Assembly (NCBI GenBank): GCA_045535235.1
Contig: JAZSLG010000054.1
Span: 1-15,327 of the forward strand
Source: Stercoripulliclostridium_A sp045535235
GTDB taxonomy: Bacteria; Bacillota; Clostridia; Christensenellales; DTU072
Direction: 5' to 3'
DNA: 15,327 nucleotides
The notes below the pieces were generated by a model. The model had not been told where the DNA came from, did not search any database, and was given only the letters and a program-made list of their open reading frames with translations. A program made the translations under genes and the position numbers. The number at the start of each line of letters is the position of its first letter. Position 1 is the first letter of the stretch. Below, one piece after another: positions 7,888 to 14,401 of this stretch.

Positions 7888-10203
7888 TTATTTGACAACG
7901 ACTTCTACGCTGGTTGCCCCATTCACGTACTCACCGTTACGGTAGTATAGCTCACCGTTTAGAGTTACTATTCCACTTGAGGGAACGTATAGTTTTGCAG
8001 TTGTTCCACTTGGCAAAGTAAGGTTAACCATTTGGTTGCCGTTTGCCTTTTCGTAGTCCAAAGTTATTAATCCTTTCACACTGGGAACTGTGCAGTTTAG
8101 GCTACTATAAAGCTCGTATTGGGGATTTATTTCGACAAGTTCGTAGCCAGCCTCTAGTGGGGTTATGCCTGCAAAGTGCTTGCTCATTATAACTAGTGGT
8201 CCGCCACTCCAAGCATGGTTCATGGTGCCTTGCCAACTGTTCCAAAACTCCCAAAGAGTGGAGTAATCTTCCGCTACCATATCCTCGTAACGCTCTTTAA
8301 TTCTAGCGGTTGCCTCTTCATATTTTCCCATTTTGCACAAGGCTTCCAAAACGTAGTATTCCATATAGGGGCTAGCGTTTTTGGTATTTGTTAGCACGTT
8401 TAGAATGGTATCGTATTGCTTTTCGTTTGTAAGTCCTGCTAGAACGGCAAGTGCGTTTGCTCTATCATCGGGCGTTTTAACGTCCTTACTCTTGTAACCT
8501 TCCTCCGTCCAAAGAGATTGGTAACCCTCGTATATGGATTGCTTTCTTTCCGTTATAAAGGTGGTATCTTCCTCTTTTCCCAAGACCTCTGCCATTTTCT
8601 CCACGCTGGAAAGTGCGTAATAGACCCAAGCATTTTCTATTGCCGTCATATCCGCTTTCTTGCCCCAATCGGGCCAATCCCAAGAGCCTTCACGGTGCTT
8701 AACAAGGTTGTTATCCCCCATTTCCCACAACTTGAGGTAGTCAATGGAATAGGAATACACCTTTTCAAGAAAAGCCTTATCGCCGGTATATTGGTAGTAC
8801 GTAAGGAAACCTACTATTCCCGCCAGCTGTTGGACGGGAAGCTCAAAATAATCTCCGCTAATCGGTACTACGGTTTGGAGTACCTTTGTGTCGTCAACGT
8901 GCTTGAGCATGGCGTCTACGCCCTTTTGGTACAGTAGATAGGAATTAGCGTCCATAGAGTACATGGTCATTATCATTTCGCTAGTAGCATCGCCCCACCA
9001 CTGCGCCCTTTCCCTATCGGGACAGTCCATAAAGTTATCGCGCATAGTAACGTATAAAGTGCGAAGCGACTTTTGCCACAAGGTGTTCATAAATTCGTCG
9101 TCACACCTAAAATCACCGCTAAACGAGCTATTATATCCCGTTTCGCGGTACTTTAATGATAAAACGGTGACACCTCTTGGTATTTTGTAGGTAACGTGTT
9201 CGCCGTTTATCCATCCGAGAGCCTCAAACTCCTGCTCCCCTTCTTTGGTCACGTAGGTAGTGGATACTGCTCCCGTCAACGCCGTGTTTTCCGTGGTTAT
9301 GCGAATTTTCTTGCCCGCCGGAGCTATTACTTTTAGATAAGGGGTGAACTGCGCGTTGTAAGGAATATCTACGGTGATTTTTTCGCCACCAACTTTCTTT
9401 ACCACGTAGTTTTCATATTCCTTTCCATTCTCGTAATCTTTTAGTCCGTAATCTTTGAGCATGGGTATACCCCTCGCGTATAACTTGCCGTATGACCCTT
9501 CGCCACCAAGTGCGTACTCGATTGCATCCTCCCACGATGAAAGCCCGCCCTCGGTTATCCAATTACCAATATCTTTCCTCGCATCGTAATTAATGCTGTA
9601 CTCGGGGAGTCGGTAGTTGGGTTGATTAAATGCGCTATCAATATAGGCGGTATGCTTTTTTACCTTCCAGCTTGCGTTAGATATAAGGGTAATATCTTCA
9701 CCTATCGCCTCAAAAATGAAGCCTCCTTGACCACTTGAAGAATAGGAATAGTTCTTTTCACTACCCCAAAACCAAACGAGTGCACAAATGGAGTTTTCAC
9801 CCTCTTTAAGATAGGGAGCGACGTCTATACTATCGTAGTATCCAAAGCCCTTTCCCCTCTTTAGGCTTCCCTCAAAGACCACCGTTTCGCCATTAACGTA
9901 AAGCCAATATTTGGAATCGGCGGAAATATGCGCCACTAGATGGGTCGGAACTCTCTCCAAATTGACGTTTTTACCTAAGCACATCCAAACGTTTTTCTCG
10001 GTAAGATTTTCCTTATCCCAAATCCATTTTGCTTGCCAATCGTTTTTTTCCTCACTAGAAAGCATCGTATATTCGGGAATCTCGCTTGGAAGCGAGTAAT
10101 TGTTTCTAAAAGGAATCATATCCCCTCTCCCAAAAGAAAAAATGGAGGACAAAAAGGCAATCGCAATAGAAAGATAGGAAACAATCGTTGTAAGAAAGCG
10201 CAT
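7888..10203 (-). CDS. Exported alpha-L-rhamnosidase (GH78-like)
   Basis: The product has 771 residues. An N-terminal hydrophobic stretch (about 4-24) without lipobox suggests Sec export or membrane anchoring. Beta-rich N-terminal domains (about 55-360) include ADSKYWLYVNGE, typical of the rhamnosidase N-domain. An (alpha/alpha)6 catalytic domain begins near FRCDDEFMNTLWQKS. The GH78 signature reads DCPDRERAQWWGDA (393-406), giving Asp393, Glu398 and Asp405 as catalytic-site candidates. A later motif, STLWEFWNSWQGTMNHAWSG (648-667), holds Glu652 and His663. The C-terminal beta domain follows GITPLEAGYE. The family hydrolyses terminal alpha-L-rhamnose from plant pectin, flavonoid or bacterial glycans by inversion. 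The ATG at 10203 follows GGAGGACCT. It is monocistronic, between its own promoter and a bidirectional terminator. Assignment to GH78 rather than a close relative is likely but not certain. Confidence 0.88.
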   Translation of the reverse strand: MRFLTTIVSYLSIAIAFLSSIFSFGRGDMIPFRNNYSLPSEIPEYTMLSSEEKNDWQAKWIWDKENLTEKNVWMCLGKNVNLERVPTHLVAHISADSKYWLYVNGETVVFEGSLKRGKGFGYYDSIDVAPYLKEGENSICALVWFWGSEKNYSYSSSGQGGFIFEAIGEDITLISNASWKVKKHTAYIDSAFNQPNYRLPEYSINYDARKDIGNWITEGGLSSWEDAIEYALGGEGSYGKLYARGIPMLKDYGLKDYENGKEYENYVVKKVGGEKITVDIPYNAQFTPYLKVIAPAGKKIRITTENTALTGAVSTTYVTKEGEQEFEALGWINGEHVTYKIPRGVTVLSLKYRETGYNSSFSGDFRCDDEFMNTLWQKSLRTLYVTMRDNFMDCPDRERAQWWGDATSEMIMTMYSMDANSYLLYQKGVDAMLKHVDDTKVLQTVVPISGDYFELPVQQLAGIVGFLTYYQYTGDKAFLEKVYSYSIDYLKLWEMGDNNLVKHREGSWDWPDWGKKADMTAIENAWVYYALSSVEKMAEVLGKEEDTTFITERKQSIYEGYQSLWTEEGYKSKDVKTPDDRANALAVLAGLTNEKQYDTILNVLTNTKNASPYMEYYVLEALCKMGKYEEATARIKERYEDMVAEDYSTLWEFWNSWQGTMNHAWSGGPLVIMSKHFAGITPLEAGYELVEINPQYELYSSLNCTVPSVKGLITLDYEKANGNQMVNLTLPSGTTAKLYVPSSGIVTLNGELYYRNGEYVNGATSVEVVVK

Positions 10204-10232
10204 AGGTCCTCCGAGTTAATATTTATAGCTAT

Positions 10233-10261
10233 ATTTTATCATAATGAAATAGTAAATTCAA
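10233..10261 (-). promoter_or_regulatory. Promoter of the rhamnosidase gene
   Basis: TTGAAT (10261-10256), 17-bp spacer, TAAAAT (10238-10233), with TGA directly before the -10 box. It lies between the upstream terminator and the ribosome binding site. Confidence 0.7.
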
Positions 10262-10278
10262 CGCTCCTTCGCTAAATA

Positions 10279-10303
10279 GCAAAAAACGCCCCTCAAGGCG
10301 TTT
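10279..10303 (-). terminator. Intrinsic terminator after the membrane protein gene
   Basis: AAACGCC (10284-10290) and GGCGTTT (10297-10303) form a 7-bp stem with a 6-base loop. On the minus strand the arm runs into GTTTTTTGC. It follows the gene ending at 10338. Confidence 0.75.
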
Positions 10304-10337
10304 GCTAACTGGGTAGAGTGATAAAAAAGAGGTTACT

Positions 10338-10922
10338 CTATTTATAGTCGTTAACGTGTACCGTATCGATGCAAATAGTGCGGAATAATCCGTGAGTTTC
10401 GGGGTGCGCGCCAATCGCAAGATCGCAAACGTACTGGTGATTAAAAAGGATACGGAAGGAATAAATCAGATTAAAAAGCCTTATTAACGGATTAAATGGG
10501 GAAAGCGCTACTGCAAGTAATGCTTCTATCGTTAACTCAGTCTTTATCCTTTCGGTAGCGGTACCCTTTGCCGTATTGGAAGAGGCGTCGTAGTCAATGG
10601 TTATGTCATAGCCGTCCGACCTCTCCTCCGTCATTTCATCATCGCTCTTATGATAATGCAAAATGCCGTAGCCAACGCCAAAAGTACCAAAGAAGCCAAC
10701 CAACAAGAGGGCGATACAAGCACCAACCTCATTAAAAGAGAGGTCTTCTCCAAAAGAAAACAAACTCGCCCAAAATATTATGGCATAAATTATAGAAAGT
10801 CCAAGATAAAAGAACTCGAGAATAATCCCTAAAACGCGTGGGTTTTTAATAATTTTACCTAGTCCCCACGTAATAGGACGCAAACAAAACAAACCACTCG
10901 TTATAGAAAGTATAGTTGCCAT
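10338..10922 (-). CDS. Membrane protein of unknown function
   Basis: The product has 194 residues. I do not recognise the family. Hydrophobic segments lie at about 29-52 (VLGIILEFFYLGLSIIYAI), 63-88 (EVGACIALLLVGFFGTFGVG) and 131-160. Between the second and third lies a polar, acidic loop (about 89-127) with HKSDDEMTEERSDGYD. The last 35 residues, with Cys-Asp and His-rich stretches, look soluble. The ATG at 10922 follows a GGGGGGA run at good distance. No consensus promoter is visible directly upstream. The 519-base region upstream holds the tandem structured repeats, so it could be read from the Sel1 gene or from a promoter I cannot identify. A terminator follows. Confidence 0.7.
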   Translation of the reverse strand: MATILSITSGLFCLRPITWGLGKIIKNPRVLGIILEFFYLGLSIIYAIIFWASLFSFGEDLSFNEVGACIALLLVGFFGTFGVGYGILHYHKSDDEMTEERSDGYDITIDYDASSNTAKGTATERIKTELTIEALLAVALSPFNPLIRLFNLIYSFRILFNHQYVCDLAIGAHPETHGLFRTICIDTVHVNDYK

Positions 10923-10982
10923 AATATATCCCCCCCTAATTTATTTAACTTTATATCTCGTTGTTTTTGCTTTTTCTCTCTT

Positions 10983-11144
10983 GTGTTAGAGTACGGTAGA
11001 CTTTGGTTTTTGGATGAAGTACGAGGAAAAGGCAAATTTTAGAAAGGTTGCTGTAGTTGACCTACTGCGCCTTGAGAAAATTTGCCTTTGACAAAGTAAT
11101 TCGCCAAAAAAACCTTGTTATTCCGTTTGAGTTAGCCCTTACTC
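10983..11144. repeat. Structured tandem repeat, cluster A unit 1 (divergent core)
   Basis: First of three 162-bp units. It shares GTTAGA-(n)-ACGGTAGACTTTGG and GGATGA with units 2 and 3. Its centre differs: AGGCAAATTTT and AAAATTTGCCT form an 11-bp stem around an inner hairpin with GTAG and CTAC arms, in place of the GACGGGAG core. CGCCAAAA near 11103 is the 3' landmark kept in all three units. No gene is present in this stretch. Confidence 0.75.
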
Positions 11145-11306
11145 GTGTTAGACCACGGTAGACTTTGGTTTTTGGATGAGATGCGACGGAAAGTTAAAAC
11201 CTACCGACGGGAGTTTACTTAGAGGTAAATGACTGAGTAAGGTCTTCGTCTTTCCTATGCAATTCGCCAAAACACCTTGTTGTTTGGTTTGCCCTATCTC
11301 GCTGTC
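11145..11306. repeat. Structured tandem repeat, cluster A unit 2
   Basis: It has the same landmarks as unit 1, exactly 162 bases later. GTAGACTTTGG is at 11158 and GGAAAG pairs with CTTTCC. The core GACGGGAGTTTAC starts at 11206, with GTAAATGACTGA after a short loop. The first half is identical to unit 3 for over 80 bases, while the last half differs. Confidence 0.8.
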
Positions 11307-11445
11307 TTGTTAGACCACGGTAGACTTTGGTTTTTGGATGAGATGCGACGGAAAGTTAAAACCTACCGACGGGAGTTTACTTAGAGGTAAATGACCGAGG
11401 AAGATTTTGGCTTTCCTATGCAGGTCGCCAAAAAACAAAGTCTAC
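11307..11445. repeat. Structured tandem repeat, cluster A unit 3, overlapping the Sel1 gene stop
   Basis: GTAGACTTTGGTTTTTGG (11320-11337) pairs with 11428-11445 over 18 positions with one mismatch, closing the unit. Inside are GGAAAG/CTTTCC and the core GACGGGAGTTTAC (from 11368) with GTAAATGACCGA. The stop codon of the Sel1 gene (11442-11444) lies within the outer stem. Confidence 0.85.
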
Positions 11446-12389
11446 AAGTTATTTAGTAGTTTCGTCGCCGCCTCATACCCTTTATACGACGCCTTTTGTA
11501 ACCACTTGATACCCTCGAATCTATCAACCCACATATATTCTTTTTTGACGATCATGTAGCCAACGCTATACATGGAATAGGGATCACCGTTTTCCGCCGC
11601 CATGAGGTAATAGGTATAGGCTCTTTCTAGATTTTTGGTGGTTATTTTACCAAAATAATAGGCGTCGCCCAGTTTCTTTTGGGCTTTCAAATGTCCAAGG
11701 CTTGCGGCTGCCGACAGTTCTTGGAGTCCCTTTTGGATGTTTTTAACACAACCTTTACCCTCAAGATACATTATGCCCAAATTGTAGGATGCTGATTTGT
11801 AATATTGGTAGGATGCTTCTTGGAAATAAGAAAGTGCCTTTTTCTCATCCTTGGGATAGCCAAAAGAGCCTTGCATATAGCCTACACCGGCATTATAGTA
11901 TGCTACGCCGTAACTAGCGGTATCAATACACTCTTGGAGTAACTTGCGACCTTTTGCGTGGTCGGTTTTACAGCCGTATCCGTTAAAATAGGCATATGCC
12001 AACGCATTTTTAGCGGGTACAAAATTGTCTTTTGCGGCCTCTTGGGTAAGCTCAAAAAACCTATCGTAATCCTTGTCTACTCTTGCACCCAAGAAATACA
12101 TTTGTCCTAGTAGATATTTAGCAGGAGTATAGTCCCAGCTGGCAATTAAATCTAAACAGTTATAGGCTCTGTCATAGCTTGATTCCGTTCCCTCATCGAA
12201 CAAAAGATATGAAAGAGCAAATATATCCACGCTCGAATTGTAGTTCATGATCCTTTCTATTTCCTCGAGCATCTTTCCCCTATTTTTAGGATCGTATGCT
12301 AGGTTAAAATAATTTGCTTTAGTTGCATCCAAATATTCCCTTGCACTATAAACGTAACGACCTTTGTAATAACATCTAGAATAATCCAT
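11442..12389 (-). CDS. Sel1-like (tetratricopeptide-type) repeat protein
   Basis: The product has 315 residues without a signal peptide. After about 50 residues it consists of Sel1-like repeats of 36-40 residues, for example AKYLLGQMYFLGARVDKDYD, AKNALAYAYFNGYGC, ASYNLGIMYLEGKGC and SMYSVGYMIVKKEY. About six or seven units fill the chain to the end. Such solenoids act as protein-interaction scaffolds; the partner is unknown. I chose the ATG at 12389, which follows GAGGT; a GTG at 12428 would add 13 residues. A promoter lies at 12438-12466. The protein ends naturally in a repeat helix (TKLLNNL), and its stop codon is inside the outer arm of structured repeat unit 3. Confidence 0.88.
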   Translation of the reverse strand: MDYSRCYYKGRYVYSAREYLDATKANYFNLAYDPKNRGKMLEEIERIMNYNSSVDIFALSYLLFDEGTESSYDRAYNCLDLIASWDYTPAKYLLGQMYFLGARVDKDYDRFFELTQEAAKDNFVPAKNALAYAYFNGYGCKTDHAKGRKLLQECIDTASYGVAYYNAGVGYMQGSFGYPKDEKKALSYFQEASYQYYKSASYNLGIMYLEGKGCVKNIQKGLQELSAAASLGHLKAQKKLGDAYYFGKITTKNLERAYTYYLMAAENGDPYSMYSVGYMIVKKEYMWVDRFEGIKWLQKASYKGYEAATKLLNNL

Positions 12390-12437
12390 ATCTACCTCAT
12401 ATATAATTAAATTATGTCTTGCGCACACGCTAGATTT

Positions 12438-12466
12438 ATTATAATTCTTTATTTTATAATAATCAA
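12438..12466 (-). promoter_or_regulatory. Promoter of the Sel1-repeat gene
   Basis: TTGATT (12466-12461), 17-bp spacer, TATAAT (12443-12438). The leader is about 40 bases long and ends in GAGGTAGATATG. Confidence 0.72.
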
Positions 12467-12510
12467 TATCTAAAATGGAATTTTAGGCGCACGCTTAAAC
12501 ATTTAACCAC

Positions 12511-12540
12511 AAAAAAGCACACGTTTCCGTGCGCCTTTTA
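12511..12540 (-). terminator. Intrinsic terminator of the broken small membrane-protein gene
   Basis: On the minus strand GCGCACG and CGTGTGC form a stem with one mismatch and a 4-base loop (12517-12534), followed by a T6 run. It starts immediately after the stop at 12542. Confidence 0.78.
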
Positions 12541-12541
12541 T

Positions 12542-12795
12542 TTAATAGCAATTTTTTTCATCCTTTTTAAACACTACGGCGCCAACAAGGAAACTTGCAA
12601 TACTTCCAAAGGTAAGTAGCGTACCAAGTTGCCCAATAAGGTCGGTAACAAAGGGTTTACCAGCCTCTTCATGCCAAGTGAGAGTTAATCCGTCATCGGT
12701 TACGAAATGGAAAACGTAATAGTTAATAGAAAAAATACCAATGCAAGAATTAAAAATATCACGCCGAGTTTGAAGAGTTTCTTTCTTGTGTTCAT
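12542..12795 (-). pseudogene. Small two-helix membrane protein gene with a frameshift
   Basis: The ATG at 12795 follows a perfect AAGGAGACAAT site and encodes MNTRKKLFKLGVIFLILALV, a basic start plus a transmembrane helix, but this frame stops at 12702-12700 after 31 codons. The -1 frame continues the same protein: INYYVFHFVTDDGLTLTWHE, then KPFVTDLIGQLGTLLTF, a second helix, and FKKDEKNCY, ending at 12542. The switch point is a T6 run (12735-12730 on the minus strand); one extra T would join both parts into a protein of about 84 residues. The open frame from 12811 in the second frame begins upstream of the ribosome binding site and gives a polar, non-membrane N-terminus, so it is not the real start. 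It is a pseudogene, a sequencing error or slippage product; the function is unknown. Confidence 0.7.
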
Positions 12796-12811
12796 ATTGT
12801 CTCCTTATCAT

Positions 12812-12852
12812 ATTATGCCCCTATACGAGCATAATTTATTACACCCATTATA
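12812..12852 (-). promoter_or_regulatory. Extended -10 promoter and leader hairpin of the small membrane-protein gene
   Basis: TATAAT (12852-12847) is preceded by TGTGG; the -35 is weak (TTTATT). Downstream in the leader, ATTATGC (12835-12829 on the minus strand) and GCATAAT (12818-12812) form a 7-bp inverted repeat with a 10-base loop just before the ribosome binding site. Confidence 0.55.
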
Positions 12853-12989
12853 CCACACACTCTATTATAAATAAAGGAAACTACTGCTTTGATAGCGCCA
12901 AAACATATCCCATTAAACAAAATCCTTACCCATCGATAAAGGTCTTTTTTTCTTTTATTGTTCGTTTTATAAAATATAATTAAATGTTT

Positions 12990-13631
12990 TTAGTCATCTT
13001 TTTCAATATATTTCATATAAACTTCAGATACAACTTCAGCAAAAATAGAACGTGATTTTTTATTTGGATTATTGTTGTTATTTTTCTTTTCAATATATAA
13101 GTCTCTTACTTTCTGCCAAAATCCATTTTTCTTTATTTCTTCAACTTTTTCTTTTATTTTAGAGAAACCATTAGGTTGATATTGCCATTTATATTGTTGT
13201 TTCGTTTTATTAAAATGAATATATTGTTGCCTTCCATCATCACAATCATAAACAACAGCAAAATCGCAGCTATGAAGTATCCTAGAATTCGTTCTGTCTT
13301 TCACTTTAATAGTAATCACTCTTTTACTATCTTCACAATAATCATATTTAAATAAATGATTATATTTATTAAATCCATTTATCAAAATTGTCTTTATCTC
13401 TTGCGCTGTATAATTTTCTTCATCATCATTTACTCTCAAATTGATGTCAAAATCATAACCAATGTTTGATTTCTCGTCTATAGTTATCATATTTCTAGAC
13501 GCGCTACCAATAAAGTCATATCTAAATGTAAAATACTCTCTCACTTCATCTTGAACTAAGTTAATTAAATTAATCAATTCTTGTTTTACGGGTTGATATT
13601 CTTTTTTTGTAACATACTTGAATTTGCTCAT
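12990..13631 (-). CDS. Nucleotidyltransferase-fold protein of unknown function
   Basis: The product has 213 residues. The pattern FIGSASRNM (40-48) followed by IGYDFDINLRV (57-67) matches the G-S-x(n)-D-x-D active site of the DNA polymerase beta-like nucleotidyltransferase superfamily, giving Asp60 and Asp62. SCDFAVVYD (121-129) offers the third acidic residue, Asp123. A basic, Asn-rich stretch (about 185-195) precedes a short C-terminal helix. The substrate is unknown; relatives include antibiotic-modifying, tRNA-modifying and CD-NTase/OAS-like enzymes, and no toxin or effector partner lies next to it. The ATG at 13631 follows AAGGAGAAAAAT. Its base composition is clearly more AT-rich than rpsR-ssb-rpsF or the hydrolase genes, consistent with acquisition. 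No convincing terminator is visible downstream. Confidence 0.75.
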   Translation of the reverse strand: MSKFKYVTKKEYQPVKQELINLINLVQDEVREYFTFRYDFIGSASRNMITIDEKSNIGYDFDINLRVNDDEENYTAQEIKTILINGFNKYNHLFKYDYCEDSKRVITIKVKDRTNSRILHSCDFAVVYDCDDGRQQYIHFNKTKQQYKWQYQPNGFSKIKEKVEEIKKNGFWQKVRDLYIEKKNNNNNPNKKSRSIFAEVVSEVYMKYIEKDD

Positions 13632-13690
13632 ATTTTTCTCCTTAATATTCCCTCTCCGACCATTTAATAGTTATTTTAATAAATCATAGA

Positions 13691-13719
13691 ATAATACTAT
13701 AAAAAATGCGGTTTGTCAA
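13691..13719 (-). promoter_or_regulatory. Promoter of the nucleotidyltransferase gene
   Basis: TTGACA (13719-13714), 17-bp spacer, TATTAT (13696-13691). The -35 matches the consensus exactly. The leader is about 50 bases. Confidence 0.8.
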
Positions 13720-13796
13720 TATCGCTTATGGATTTTTATTACAAAAAATTATATTTTCTCCATCTTTGATATATTGCATACTTTAATAAACTTCAG

Positions 13797-13915
13797 GTAA
13801 GACACGCTAGTTAAGATGAAGAACGAGCAAAAATAAAAATCCCCCTGACGGGAGTTTACTGCTCGTAAATGACCGAAGGGGGATTTTGTTTTGTAATGTT
13901 ATTCGCTGAATTGCA
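13797..13915. repeat. Structured repeat, cluster B unit 1
   Basis: It begins with GTAAGACACGCTAG and then AGATGA. The core GACGGGAGTTTAC (from 13847) plus GTAAATGACCGA (to 13876) is closed by AAAATCCCCCT (13836-13846) and AGGGGGATTTT (13877-13887), a perfect 11-bp stem. On the minus strand a T-rich run follows, so it can also act as a terminator. The outer stem seen in unit 2 has decayed. Confidence 0.82.
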
Positions 13916-13952
13916 CAAGCTTATTTTACTCCTGTTCTTTATTATACTTTAA

Positions 13953-14080
13953 GTAAGACACGCTAGTTGGGATGAAAGCCGACGGCAAAATAAAAAACCC
14001 CTCGACGGGACTTTACTTTTCGTAAACGACCGAGAGGGGTTTAATTTTGTCTATGGGTTTCGCCCAAATAGCGTGTCTTA
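13953..14080. repeat. Structured repeat, cluster B unit 2, overlapping the rpsR stop
   Basis: TAAGACACGCTA (13954-13965) and TAGCGTGTCTTA (14069-14080) form a perfect 12-bp outer stem, extended by TTGGG/CCCAA. The core GACGGGACTTTAC (from 14004) with GTAAACGACCGA is closed by AAACCCCTC (13995-14003) and GAGGGGTTT (14034-14042). On the minus strand GAGGGGTTTTTTATTTT follows, a good terminator for the rpsF-ssb-rpsR operon. The rpsR stop codon is part of the outer stem. Confidence 0.88.
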
Positions 14081-14377
14081 TTCGCCTTTGAAGGGAAGAA
14101 GAGCCATTATACGTGCACGCTTAATTGCAGTTGCAAGTGCGCGTTGATGTTTTACGCAAACACCGGACATACGGCGGGGAAGAATCTTGCCTTTTTCAGC
14201 AATGTAGCGAGGACGTTTTTCGCCGTCTTTGTAGCTACGCTCGGAGGACTTTTCGATTTCCTTTGCAAGAGCGATGTAATCGATTTCGTCAACTTTGTTT
14301 ACGCAGAAGGGGCAAACTTTCTTTTTGGGTGCGCGCTTTCCAGCAGGTCTTGCGGGTTTAGCAGTCTTATTTTCCAT
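14078..14377 (-). CDS. rpsR: 30S ribosomal protein S18
   Basis: The product has 99 residues. S18 binds 16S rRNA together with S6 on the platform of the small subunit. The typical pieces are present: VCPFCVNKVDEIDY (21-34), EKGKILPRRMSGVCVKHQRA (61-80) and AIKRARIMALLPF (84-96). Cys22, Cys25, Cys74 and His77 form the zinc-binding set of the C+ type. Between DY (33-34) and EKGKI the chain holds roughly 15 more residues than usual (ALAKEIEKSSERSYKDGEK). The ATG at 14377 follows AAGGAG, 24 bases after the ssb stop. It is the last gene of the rpsF operon, and its stop codon lies in the outer stem of a structured repeat. Confidence 0.97.
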   Translation of the reverse strand: MENKTAKPARPAGKRAPKKKVCPFCVNKVDEIDYIALAKEIEKSSERSYKDGEKRPRYIAEKGKILPRRMSGVCVKHQRALATAIKRARIMALLPFKGE

Positions 14378-14401
14378 ATTTATACTCCTTATACTCTAAA
14401 A

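Noticed and set aside
10983..11445. CRISPR array
   Set aside because: Units are 162 bases with long internal hairpins and no short direct repeats separated by unique spacers of 30-40 bases; no cas genes are present.
12416..12436. Sixth repeat copy near the Sel1 promoter (TAGCGTGTGCGCAAGACA on the minus strand)
   Set aside because: It resembles the repeat end TAGCGTGTCTTA over only a few bases, with no core motif or partner arm; probably chance.
12702..12811. Start of the small membrane-protein frame at 12811
   Set aside because: It begins upstream of the AAGGAG site and gives a polar peptide; the other frame gives a proper transmembrane start, so a frameshift explains the region better.
12853..12989. 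Terminator after the nucleotidyltransferase gene
   Set aside because: T-rich tracts exist, but the only hairpin (CCTT/AAGG) has about four pairs, too weak to call.
10983..14080. Integron attC sites or an IS end
   Set aside because: The hairpins resemble attC in being imperfect palindromes, but the flanking core triplets, gene cassettes and any integrase or transposase are missing.
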